41,417 nt of DNA. Origin: Kiritimatiellia bacterium (GTDB lineage Bacteria > Verrucomicrobiota > Kiritimatiellia > RFP12 > UBA3636). The stretch lies in assembly GCA_017457625.1 (NCBI GenBank), contig JAFTHC010000005.1, positions 1 through 41,417 on the forward strand, in the 5' to 3' direction. A program made the translations under genes and the position numbers. The notes under the pieces were generated by a model. The model did not search any database, had not been told where the DNA came from, and was given only the letters and a program-made list of their open reading frames with translations. This document shows positions 7,388 through 14,140 of the stretch, one piece after another; within the stretch, counting starts at the first letter, position 1, and each line of letters opens with the position of its first letter.

Positions 7388-8217
7388 AGCGGGGAAGCCG
7401 GAAACAGGGTCCCTTCGTCCTCGCCCGCGAGCACGCGCAGCAGGGCGTCCCTGCGGCGGCCGTCTGCCACCACGACGTTGGCCCCGGCGCGCGTGCACGC
7501 GACGGCGGCCGCGAGCTTGCTGTCCATGCCGCCCTTGGAGAGCCCGCCCTTCTTCGCGGGTTTCACGAGCGCGAGCACGCCGCGGTCCACGTCCTCGACG
7601 ACCGGCACGCGCGCCGTGCGCCCGCCCGCGGCCGGGCGGCGCAGGCCGTCCACCGCGGAGAGCATCACCACGAGGTCGGCGCGGATCTGCCGCGCCACCA
7701 GCGAGGCGAGGCGGTCGTTGTCGCCGAGCGACATGTAGGCCTTCACCTCCTCGTCCGCGACGGCGTCGTTTTCGTTCACGACCGGGACGACGCGCCGCCG
7801 CAGCAGGTGGTCGAGCGTGCGGCGCATGTTGGCGAGCGAAAGGCGCCGCTCGAAGTCCTCGTGCGTGAGCAGCAGCTGCCCCGCGCGCACGCGGTGCGCG
7901 GCGAAGAGCTCGAAGTAGGTCGTCATGAGACGCGGCTGCCCGACCGCCGCGCACATCTGCAGGTCGGGGACGCTTTCGGGGCGCTTGGCGATCCCGAGCG
8001 CCTCCATGCCGCTCGCGATCGCGCCGGAGGAGACGAGGACGAGCTCGTAGCCCTTCGCGTGGAGCGCGCAGAGCTGGCGGACGAGGTCGGCGATGCGCCG
8101 GCGGTCGGGGCGGCCCTTCGAATCGACGAGGACCTTGCTGCCGACTTTCACGACGACGCGCCGCGATTCGGGCAGGGACTGGCGGAACTTGGCGCCGCTG
8201 TCTGGGACGCGCTTCAC
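7384..8217 (-). CDS. proB: Glutamate 5-kinase (no PUA domain)
   Basis: This 277 aa enzyme phosphorylates glutamate in the first step of proline synthesis. The amino-acid-kinase fold is shown by RRVVVKVGSKVLVD (about residue 20), LVSSGAIASGMEALG, CAAVGQPRLM, VVPVVNENDAVADEE, SLGDNDRLASLVA and the GGMDSKLAAAVACTRAGA glycine/lysine segment. The protein stops after this domain. It therefore lacks the C-terminal PUA domain of the roughly 367 aa E. coli enzyme; PUA-less forms exist and are often regulated differently by proline. The start is GTG at 8217, overlapping the upstream lipoprotein stop as GTGA. The 4 nt overlaps at both ends mark tight coupling. No proA is nearby. Confidence 0.95.
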   Translation of the reverse strand: MKRVPDSGAKFRQSLPESRRVVVKVGSKVLVDSKGRPDRRRIADLVRQLCALHAKGYELVLVSSGAIASGMEALGIAKRPESVPDLQMCAAVGQPRLMTTYFELFAAHRVRAGQLLLTHEDFERRLSLANMRRTLDHLLRRRVVPVVNENDAVADEEVKAYMSLGDNDRLASLVARQIRADLVVMLSAVDGLRRPAAGGRTARVPVVEDVDRGVLALVKPAKKGGLSKGGMDSKLAAAVACTRAGANVVVADGRRRDALLRVLAGEDEGTLFPASPL

Positions 8218-8432
8218 GACGCGGCCCCCGTTCCGCCGGAGGAATCATCCGTCCCGCCCCGGTCCTTTTCGCCGTCCTTGTCGCGGATCTCGTCGATCTT
8301 TTCCTTCGCCTTTTCCTTCGCCTCTTCGATTTTGTCCTTGGCCTCGTCCTTGGTCTTTTCGCAGGAGGAAGCGAGCGGGACCGTCGTCGCCGCGAATCCG
8401 GCGAGAAGCAGCACTCGGAACAAAGTTTTCAT
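8214..8432 (-). CDS. Small coiled-coil lipoprotein
   Basis: This 72 aa protein has a lipoprotein signal sequence (MKTLFRVLLLAGFAATTVPLA) with a probable lipobox LASSC. The mature part is a highly charged, almost uninterrupted helix made of Lys/Glu/Asp repeats (EEAKEKAKEKIDEI) followed by a Gly/Ser/Thr tail. It resembles small Lpp-like or YtxH-like charged envelope proteins without matching any one of them. It is the first gene of the operon leading into proB and holA. A GGAG Shine-Dalgarno lies about 10 nt before the ATG. Its function is not recognisable; a role as a structural periplasmic spacer is only a guess. Confidence 0.75.
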   Translation of the reverse strand: MKTLFRVLLLAGFAATTVPLASSCEKTKDEAKDKIEEAKEKAKEKIDEIRDKDGEKDRGGTDDSSGGTGAAS

Positions 8433-8478
8433 GGTGTCGACTCCGTTTGCCGCGGCCGAGCGGCGCGGACGGGGCCCC

Positions 8479-8510
8479 ATTCTAGCACAAACGCCCAGGA
8501 AATGCCACAA
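8479..8510 (-). promoter_or_regulatory. Promoter of the lipoprotein-proB-holA operon
   Basis: The TAGAAT -10 (8484-8479) has TG upstream. The -35 could be TGGCAT (8507-8502, 17 nt spacer) or TTGTGG (8510-8505, 20 nt spacer). The leader is about 40 nt and contains a GGAG Shine-Dalgarno. Confidence 0.55.
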
Positions 8511-8979
8511 GCGCGCGCGCACCCCGCCAAGAAATGGGGCGGGCCACGCATGTGCGCAGGTCCGGTTCTTGGAGGCGCAGCCGAAAATCCCGGGGCCGTG
8601 CGGTCGGGGCGCCCGCGCGGCGGTCTCGCGGCGCTCGTCGGCGCGGCCACGTGTAGGTGGCCTGCGCCTCCTCCCGCGTCCCGTGTGGGCGGCGGCGGAC
8701 GGTAGCGCACGGCGCACGCTCGCATGCGCACGCAGGGGGCGGCGCACCTGCGCTGCCGCCCACACGGGGCGGAGGGCGGCGAGGCGCGGCCCGAGGGCGA
8801 GCGGCGAAGCGACGGCGGGATTCACCCCGCCGAGCGAGCGACGCCCGCGAATCCGCCCGCTCCGCGCGGCCTTCGAGCGGCCCCGCGATCGGGAACAGCT
8901 TCTCATGCGACGCCGCCGCATGCGACGACGGTGCAGCCCCCCCCCCGATTCCTGACCGATTACCGCCGGAGATGTTCGG
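8511..8979. other. Non-coding intergenic region of about 470 nt
   Basis: I find no convincing gene on either strand: open frames here are Arg-rich shadows without family features. The region holds the long inverted repeat at 8645-8791, a hairpin GGCGGG/CCCGCC with a 6 nt loop at 8814-8831, a direct repeat CATGCGACG (8904 and 8919), a ten-base C run at 8937-8946, and an inverted repeat at the pbpC stop. Confidence 0.6.
8645..8791. ncRNA. Candidate structured RNA or large DNA palindrome (strand unknown)
   Basis: A rod-like fold is visible. The outer stem GGCC-T-GCGCCTC (8659-8670) pairs with GAGGCGC-GGCC (8781-8791). After a bulged middle, a perfect 14 bp stem pairs 8680-8693 (CCCGTGTGGGCGGC) with 8755-8768. 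Inside, AGCGCA (8704-8709) faces TGCGCT (8749-8754). A competing 6 bp hairpin GGCCAC/GTGGCC (8645-8662) overlaps the outer strand, which suggests two alternative states. I do not see RNase P, SRP or tmRNA core sequences. A 6S-like rod is conceivable but unproven, and the transcribed strand is not established. Confidence 0.35.
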
Positions 8980-8983
8980 TCAG
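8952..8983 (-). terminator. Inverted repeat across the pbpC stop
   Basis: CTGACCGA (8952-8959) and TCGGTCAG (8976-8983) pair perfectly over 8 bp around a 16 nt loop, and the stem includes the pbpC TGA. There is no U-tract after it, so it may be a terminator or an mRNA-end stabiliser. Confidence 0.4.
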
Positions 8984-11196
8984 TCGCCGGACGGGAGCAA
9001 CTCGAAGCGGACGGAGGCGGTGGCGCCGGCGGCGGTCGAGCAGGAGACGGCGTGCGCGCCGGGCGCCAGGTCCGCCGCGAGGAAGGTTTCCGAGGCCGGC
9101 CGCGAACCCGCCGGGGCGCCGTCCACGAACCACCACAGCGTCGCGCCCGGCTCCGCGCCGGCCGGGACGACGGCGACGCCCGGCGAACCGGCCGGCAGGC
9201 GCACCCGCGCGCCGTCGCGCGGCGAGGCGATCGAAAGCTCCCCGCGCTTTTCGCGCATCCACGCCGCGACGTCCGCCGGCCAGTTCTCGAGCACGCGCCC
9301 GTCCGGGCCGCGGCGGTGGACGCCGCAGGGCACGGGCGAGGTGCGCCCCGCGAGCGCCCACGCCGGGCGCGTCTCCGGGCAGTCGGGCGAGGGCGGCAGC
9401 CCGGTGCGGGCGCACACGTCGCGCCGCACGAGTCCGGCCGGCGGCGCGCCGAACCACGCGGCCGCGCCGTCCGGGTGCAGCCCGCGGAAAATCTCCCACG
9501 CCAGCGGCGCCGCCGCGCCCAGGCCCGAGAGCGATTCGTCGCCGAAGCGGCCCGACGCGTGCCCGCACCACACGGCCACCACTTCGCGCGGCGTCCAGAG
9601 CACCGTCCACGCGTCGCGGTGCGCGCTCGAGGTGCCCGTCTTCCACGCCGCGCGCGGCAGCCGGGCGTCCGCCTGGTGGCCCAGCGCCGCGAGCGTCCGC
9701 TCCGGGCCGGACAGGATGTCGGAAACGAGCCAGCACGCTTCGGGCGACAGGCAGAACGGCGCGTCGTCCGGAGCGGGTCCGCCGGTCCGGACCTGCGGAC
9801 CGCCCGGCCCGTCCGCCGCGCGGGCGAGCCGGGCGTAGGCGAGCGCGAGGTCGACGAGGCGCACGGGCACGTTGCCGGCGGCGAGCCCGAGGCCGACGGC
9901 GTCCGGGTCGTCCGGCACGGTGCGCAGCCCGGCGGCGCGGAACGCCGCGAGCGCGTCCGGCACGCCGACGAGGCGCGCCAGTTCGAAGAACGGCAGGTTG
10001 AGCGAGAGGACGAGCGCCTCGTCGGCGCGGACGACGCCCCGGTAGCCGGGATCGAAGTTGGCGGGGCGCCGCCCGCCGTAGCGGCGCGGCACGTCCGGGA
10101 GCCACTGCGTCGGCGCGAGCAGGCCGCGGTCGATGGCGCGCGCGTAGAGCAGCGGCGTGAGGACGGAGCCGGCCGGCCGCGGCGCCGTGGCGGTGTTCAC
10201 CTGGCCGGCGTCGGGCGAAAAGTAGTCGCCCGAACAGGCGAGCGCGCGCACCTCCAGCGTGGCGGGGTCCGCCACGACCGCCGCGGCCCGCGCGCCGAGC
10301 GCGGCGGCGCGGGCGTCCACGGCGCGCTGCGCGAGCGCCTGCACGGCCGGGTCGAGCGGCAGCGTGCAGCGCACGGCGCCGGTCGGGACGAGCACCGCCT
10401 CCGCCCAGTCGCAGTAGTGCGGCCAGGCGAAGGGGCGCGGCGCGCGGCGGAGCGCGGGGACGGACGCGCGCGCGGCGGCGACCTGGCCGGGATCCGCGAA
10501 GCCGAGCTCCAGCATGCGGTCGAGCACGTAGTCGCGGCGCTTGAGCGCGCGGTCGAGGTGCCGGTCCGGCCGGAAGCGCGTGGGCGCCTGCACGATGCCC
10601 GCCAGCAGCGCCGCCTCGCCGAGCGAGAGGTCGTCCGGCGACTTGGCGAACCACCCGCGCGCGGCCGCTTCGATCCCCACGAGGTTCGAGCCGAACGGCG
10701 CGCGGTTCAGATACTGCGAGAGGATCCATTCCTTGCTCCGCGCCCGTTCCAGGCGCAGCGCCTGGAACAGCTCGACCCATTTCCAGCGCAGCGTCCGCGG
10801 GTGCGGCTCCACGAGGCGCACGGTCTGCTGCGTGAGGGTCGAAGCGCCGGAGACGCGGCGCATCGAACCGAAGTTCTGCGCAACGGCGCGGGCGAGCGCG
10901 AAAAAGTCGGCGCCGCGGTGCCGGAAGAAGCGCTTGTCCTCGGCCGCCACGAGCGCCTTGACGATCCACGAATCGCGCGACGCCTCGTGGAACGGACGGC
11001 AGTCCGTGTCGTCCGGGCCGAGCTTGACGCGCAGGCCGTTGCCCTCGCGGTCGAAGAGCGAAAGGCCCGCCGGGTAGCGCCCGGCCGCGTCGAGCGGCGG
11101 CGGGCAGAGCGCCCACGAAAGCGCGAAGAGCGCGGCGAGCGCGCCCGCCGCCGCGGCCGCGGCGGCGCCGAGGCGCCGGAGTGTCCGCCGTTTCAT
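8980..11196 (-). CDS. pbpC: Penicillin-binding protein 1C with altered transpeptidase motif
   Basis: This 738 aa protein has the PBP1C architecture: an N-terminal membrane anchor (residues about 9-30), a GT51 glycosyltransferase, a transpeptidase and a C-terminal BiPBP_C Ig-like domain (last 90 residues). Glycosyltransferase motifs are intact: AAEDKRFFRHRG with the catalytic Glu, GASTLTQQTVRL, and the ERARSKEWILSQYLN region. In the transpeptidase the SxxK motif reads S344-V-L-T347 (the Thr codon is at 10158-10156), so the catalytic-base lysine is missing. The SLN motif (SLNLPFFELA) and KTGTS are present. The protein should still polymerise glycan but may not cross-link by the usual chemistry. 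It follows uppS by 33 nt, linking lipid-carrier synthesis with glycan polymerisation. Confidence 0.93.
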   Translation of the reverse strand: MKRRTLRRLGAAAAAAAGALAALFALSWALCPPPLDAAGRYPAGLSLFDREGNGLRVKLGPDDTDCRPFHEASRDSWIVKALVAAEDKRFFRHRGADFFALARAVAQNFGSMRRVSGASTLTQQTVRLVEPHPRTLRWKWVELFQALRLERARSKEWILSQYLNRAPFGSNLVGIEAAARGWFAKSPDDLSLGEAALLAGIVQAPTRFRPDRHLDRALKRRDYVLDRMLELGFADPGQVAAARASVPALRRAPRPFAWPHYCDWAEAVLVPTGAVRCTLPLDPAVQALAQRAVDARAAALGARAAAVVADPATLEVRALACSGDYFSPDAGQVNTATAPRPAGSVLTPLLYARAIDRGLLAPTQWLPDVPRRYGGRRPANFDPGYRGVVRADEALVLSLNLPFFELARLVGVPDALAAFRAAGLRTVPDDPDAVGLGLAAGNVPVRLVDLALAYARLARAADGPGGPQVRTGGPAPDDAPFCLSPEACWLVSDILSGPERTLAALGHQADARLPRAAWKTGTSSAHRDAWTVLWTPREVVAVWCGHASGRFGDESLSGLGAAAPLAWEIFRGLHPDGAAAWFGAPPAGLVRRDVCARTGLPPSPDCPETRPAWALAGRTSPVPCGVHRRGPDGRVLENWPADVAAWMREKRGELSIASPRDGARVRLPAGSPGVAVVPAGAEPGATLWWFVDGAPAGSRPASETFLAADLAPGAHAVSCSTAAGATASVRFELLPSGD
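10258..10268 (+). repeat. CGTGGCGGGGT word, copy 3
   Basis: Inside pbpC; the complement encodes Asp-Pro-Ala-Thr. Confidence 0.75.
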
Positions 11197-11229
11197 CGCA
11201 GACCGGTTCCCGCAGCGCGCGCCGCGGCG

Positions 11230-11934
11230 CTACAGCCCGCCGAAACGGCGCTGCCGCTTCGCGTAGGCGTCGAGCGCGGCCTTGAAATCGGCCTCGCCGA
11301 AATCGGGCCACGCGACCGGGGTGAAGTGGAACTCCGCGTAGGCGGCCTGCCAGAGCAGGAAGTTGGAGAGGCGCTCCTCGCCGCTCGTGCGGACGATCAG
11401 GTCCGGGTCCGGCACGTCCGGCAGGTAGAGGCGCGAGGCGAGCGCCGCCTCGTCGACCGTGGCGGGGTCCAGGCGCCCGGCCGCGGCGTCCTCGGCGAGC
11501 GAGCGCGCGGCGGCGGCGATCTCGGTGCGGCCGCCGTAGGAGAGGCAGAGGATCAGCTGGCCTTCGTCGTAACGCGCGGTCGCCGCCTCCATGTCCGAAA
11601 GGACCTTGTCGAGCGAGGCGGGCAGGTCGGAGCGGCGGCCCATCACGCGCAACCGGACCTTGTTCTCGTGGAACTCCTTTTCGGTGCGCCGGAGCGTGAA
11701 GCGCAGCAGGCGCATGAGCGCGCGCACTTCGGCGGGCGGGCGCGACCAGTTCTCGACGCTGAAGGCGTAGAGCGTGAGATACCGCACGCCGAACTTCTTC
11801 GCCGCGCGCATCGCGCGGCGGACCGTCTCGGCGCCGGCCTTGTGCCCCTCGACGCGCGGCAGGCCGCGGGCCTTCGCCCAGCGGCCGTTGCCGTCCATGA
11901 TGATCGCCACGTGGCGGGGTGTCGTTCCGTCCAT
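11230..11934 (-). CDS. uppS: Isoprenyl (undecaprenyl) diphosphate synthase
   Basis: This 234 aa cis-prenyltransferase makes the C55 carrier lipid for peptidoglycan and surface polysaccharides. Family motifs are complete: HVAIIMDGNGRWAKARG with the catalytic Asp at the start, GHKAGAETVRR, TLYAFSVENWSRP, and the C-terminal DLIVRTSGEERLSNFLLWQAAYAEFHF block. The start at 11934 is supported by a TAGACT -10 ending 8 nt upstream. In most bacteria cdsA follows uppS; here pbpC does and cdsA is 20 kb away. It is divergent from the glycosyltransferase fusion at 12017, with back-to-back -35 elements. Confidence 0.96.
   Translation of the reverse strand: MDGTTPRHVAIIMDGNGRWAKARGLPRVEGHKAGAETVRRAMRAAKKFGVRYLTLYAFSVENWSRPPAEVRALMRLLRFTLRRTEKEFHENKVRLRVMGRRSDLPASLDKVLSDMEAATARYDEGQLILCLSYGGRTEIAAAARSLAEDAAAGRLDPATVDEAALASRLYLPDVPDPDLIVRTSGEERLSNFLLWQAAYAEFHFTPVAWPDFGEADFKAALDAYAKRQRRFGGL
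11458..11468 (+). repeat. CGTGGCGGGGT word, copy 4
   Basis: Inside uppS; the complement encodes Asp-Pro-Ala-Thr. Confidence 0.75.
11910..11920 (+). repeat. CGTGGCGGGGT word, copy 5
   Basis: Near the 5' end of uppS, in a different frame (Thr-Pro-Arg-His-Val). Confidence 0.75.
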
Positions 11935-11942
11935 GGCCCCGC

Positions 11943-11972
11943 AGTCTACCACACCGCCGCCGCGCGCCGCAA
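11943..11972 (-). promoter_or_regulatory. Leaderless-type promoter of uppS
   Basis: TTGCGG (11972-11967), an 18 nt spacer and TAGACT (11948-11943) with extended TG. The -10 ends 8 nt before the uppS ATG. Confidence 0.75.
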
Positions 11973-11978
11973 CGGGTT

Positions 11979-12008
11979 CTGGAAATCCGCGCGCGTTTCT
12001 GCTATCCT
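11979..12008 (+). promoter_or_regulatory. Leaderless-type promoter of the GT90-GT4 fusion
   Basis: TATCCT (12003-12008) with TG upstream ends 8 nt before the ATG at 12017. The -35 is weak (CTGGAA at 11979 or TGGAAA at 11980). It is back-to-back with the uppS promoter, the -35s being about 6 nt apart, so both may respond to one regulator. Confidence 0.5.
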
Positions 12009-12016
12009 TGCCGCCC

Positions 12017-14140
12017 ATGGCAGGTCACGAACAACCGTCCCGCGGCGGCGCGCCGCGTCCGTTCCACCGCCGCCGCGCCGGCCGCTCCACGACGCTCTAC
12101 TACCTCCGGGGCGCGCTCTCGCTGCTGGTGCCGCGCGCGTGGCACCGGGCCCGGCGCGGGCGGCTGCTCGCGTCGATTGCCGCGCGCCCGGACCGCGCCG
12201 AAATCGAGGCGCGCGCCGCGTATTGCTGCAAGCCCGGGCCCGGGGAGGCGCCGATGCCGTCCCCCGTCCCGCCGCAGGGGCGCGGCGGCCCGGTCGTGGC
12301 GCGCGTCGCCGCCCAGCCGTTCCCGCGGAAGAAGCACGCCTACTATTTCGATTCGCGCGAGTTCCTGCGCTATTTCCCGGGTGGCCGGGTTTTCGCCTAC
12401 TGGCCCGGCGACAAGACGCGCGTGCCGGACGTGCCGGCGCTCGTGAAGTCCCGCCCCGTCGCCGGCGACAACGGCCGCTCGGTCCTGCTCAACATGGACA
12501 AGATGCGCCACTTCTTTTTCGTGGAGCGCGACATCCCGTTCGCCGAGAAGGACGACGTGGCGGTCTTCCGCGGAACCGTGCGCGGCAAACCCGAGCGCAT
12601 CCGCCTGCTCGAGCGCTGGTTCGGCGCGCCGGGGCTCGACCTGGGCGATTCGGACAAGCGCCCCGAGCGGCCCGGGTGGAGCGTCCCCGAGGCGTCCGTG
12701 GAGGAGCAGCTGCGGCACAAGTTCGTCATCTGCGTCGAGGGCAACGACGTGGCGTCGAACCTCAAGTGGGTGTTTTCGTCCAATTCGGTCGCCGTCATGC
12801 CGAAGCCGGAGTTCGAGACGTGGTTCCAGGAGGGGCTGCTCGTGCCGGGCGTGCACTACGTGGAGATCGCGCCGGACTATTCCGACCTGCAGGAGAAGCT
12901 CGCGTGGTGCCGCGCGAATCCGGAAGCGTGCGAGCGCATCGTCGAAGCCGAGCACGCGTGGGTCGACCGCTTCCGCGACCCCGTGCGCGAAAAGCTCGTT
13001 TCGCTGCTCGTGCTCGAGCGCTACTTCCGCGCGATCCGACCCGCCGGGCCGTCCGTCGCGTTCCTGGAAAAGGTCTTCCTCGACCGCCGGGAGAAGACGG
13101 CCTCGCTGCGCGGCGTGGAGCTCTTCAACCTGCGGCTCGTGCGCGACCTCTGCGCGCTCGGCGTCCGCGTGTCGCTCTTCGCCGAGCCGTCGTGGAAGGA
13201 GACGGTGCTGCGCGAGGTCCCGGACGCGCCGGGGCTGCGCTTCGTGCCGGTCCGGCGCCGCGGCTCGTCGCTCCTGGCCGGTCTCGCGGCCGCCCGCGCG
13301 CTGCGCCGCGCCGCGCGGCGCGAGGGCGCCTTCGACGCGCTGCTGCTGGGCAACGTCGCCAACCGCCTCGTCCCCGCGCTCTGGCGCCTGCGCGCGGGGC
13401 GCGACTTCGACCGCATGCTGCTCGTGGCGCACCGCGAGACGTCGCGCCGCTTCCTGCGCGCGATCCGCGCGCTGCCGGGGCGCGTCGTCGCCGTGAGCGA
13501 ACCGGTCGCCGCCGGCTTCCGCGGCAAGGGCCTGCGCGCGGACGTCGTCGTGGACTACGGCATCATGGACGCGGACCGCTTCTTCCCGCGCGGCGAGCCG
13601 CGCCCCGCCGGCGCCCCCGTGCGCTTCTGCGTCCTCGGCGCGCTCGACAACGCGTGGAAGGGCGCCGACACGGCCCTCGCCGCGTTCCGTCTCCTGCCGC
13701 CCGCCGTGCGCGCGCGGTGCGAGCTGCACCTCATGGCCTGGCGCGAGCCGCCCGCGTTTCCGGACGACCCGGGCGTGACGGCCTACGCGTGGCGCGACGC
13801 GGGCGGCGTGCCGGATTTCCTGCGCGGAATGGACGCGATGCTCGTCCCGTCGCGCGACGAGGAGGTCTTGCGCGAGACGTTCTCCCAGACCGCCGTCCAG
13901 GGCATGCTCACGGGCCTGCCGGTCGTCCACTCCCCGATCCCCGTCCTCGCCGAAAAGTTCGACCGCGGCGGCGGCCTGTGCGCCCGCACGCCGGCCGAGT
14001 TCGCCGCCGCGATGGAGCGCCTCGCCGGCGATCCGGCGCTGCGCGCCGGACTCGGCGCCGAAGCGCGCGCCACCGCCCTCGGGCGCTACGTGTGGGATTC
14101 GAAGCGCTTCCTGCGCGAACACCTGCTGCCCGCCCCATGA
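12017..14140 (+). CDS. Two-domain glycosyltransferase: GT90 (CAP10-like) fused to GT4
   Basis: This 707 aa protein joins two transferases. Residues about 90-340 resemble the CAP10/LPS-modifying GT90 family: KHAYYFDSREFLRYFPG, LLNMDKMRHFFF, then HKFVICVEGNDVASNLKW with the family's nucleotide-sugar segment, SSNSVAVMPKPEFETWF and VPGVHYVEIAPDYSDLQEK. Residues about 355-707 form a GT-B GT4-type enzyme: a Rossmann-like NLRLVRDLCALGVRVSLFAE start, FCVLGALDNAWKGADTAL, and the donor-binding Glu-rich segment SRDEEVLRETFSQTAVQGMLTGLPVV. Both appear complete. It probably adds sugars, often xylose or glucose in GT90 relatives, to surface glycan on the cytoplasmic face; no membrane segment is visible. 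It overlaps the next gene as ATGA, tying it to the lipopolysaccharide-kinase fusion. Confidence 0.86.
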   Translation: MAGHEQPSRGGAPRPFHRRRAGRSTTLYYLRGALSLLVPRAWHRARRGRLLASIAARPDRAEIEARAAYCCKPGPGEAPMPSPVPPQGRGGPVVARVAAQPFPRKKHAYYFDSREFLRYFPGGRVFAYWPGDKTRVPDVPALVKSRPVAGDNGRSVLLNMDKMRHFFFVERDIPFAEKDDVAVFRGTVRGKPERIRLLERWFGAPGLDLGDSDKRPERPGWSVPEASVEEQLRHKFVICVEGNDVASNLKWVFSSNSVAVMPKPEFETWFQEGLLVPGVHYVEIAPDYSDLQEKLAWCRANPEACERIVEAEHAWVDRFRDPVREKLVSLLVLERYFRAIRPAGPSVAFLEKVFLDRREKTASLRGVELFNLRLVRDLCALGVRVSLFAEPSWKETVLREVPDAPGLRFVPVRRRGSSLLAGLAAARALRRAARREGAFDALLLGNVANRLVPALWRLRAGRDFDRMLLVAHRETSRRFLRAIRALPGRVVAVSEPVAAGFRGKGLRADVVVDYGIMDADRFFPRGEPRPAGAPVRFCVLGALDNAWKGADTALAAFRLLPPAVRARCELHLMAWREPPAFPDDPGVTAYAWRDAGGVPDFLRGMDAMLVPSRDEEVLRETFSQTAVQGMLTGLPVVHSPIPVLAEKFDRGGGLCARTPAEFAAAMERLAGDPALRAGLGAEARATALGRYVWDSKRFLREHLLPAP

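Noticed and set aside
8645-8791. RNase P RNA, SRP RNA or tmRNA as identity of the rod-shaped repeat
   Set aside because: Diagnostic conserved cores of each (the RNase P P4 strands, the SRP apical loop, tmRNA ends with a T arm) are not seen on either strand.
8214-8921. N-terminal extension of the small lipoprotein to 235 codons
   Set aside because: The extra part is Arg-rich and crosses the promoter and the rod-shaped repeat. The lipoprotein signal peptide starts cleanly at 8432.
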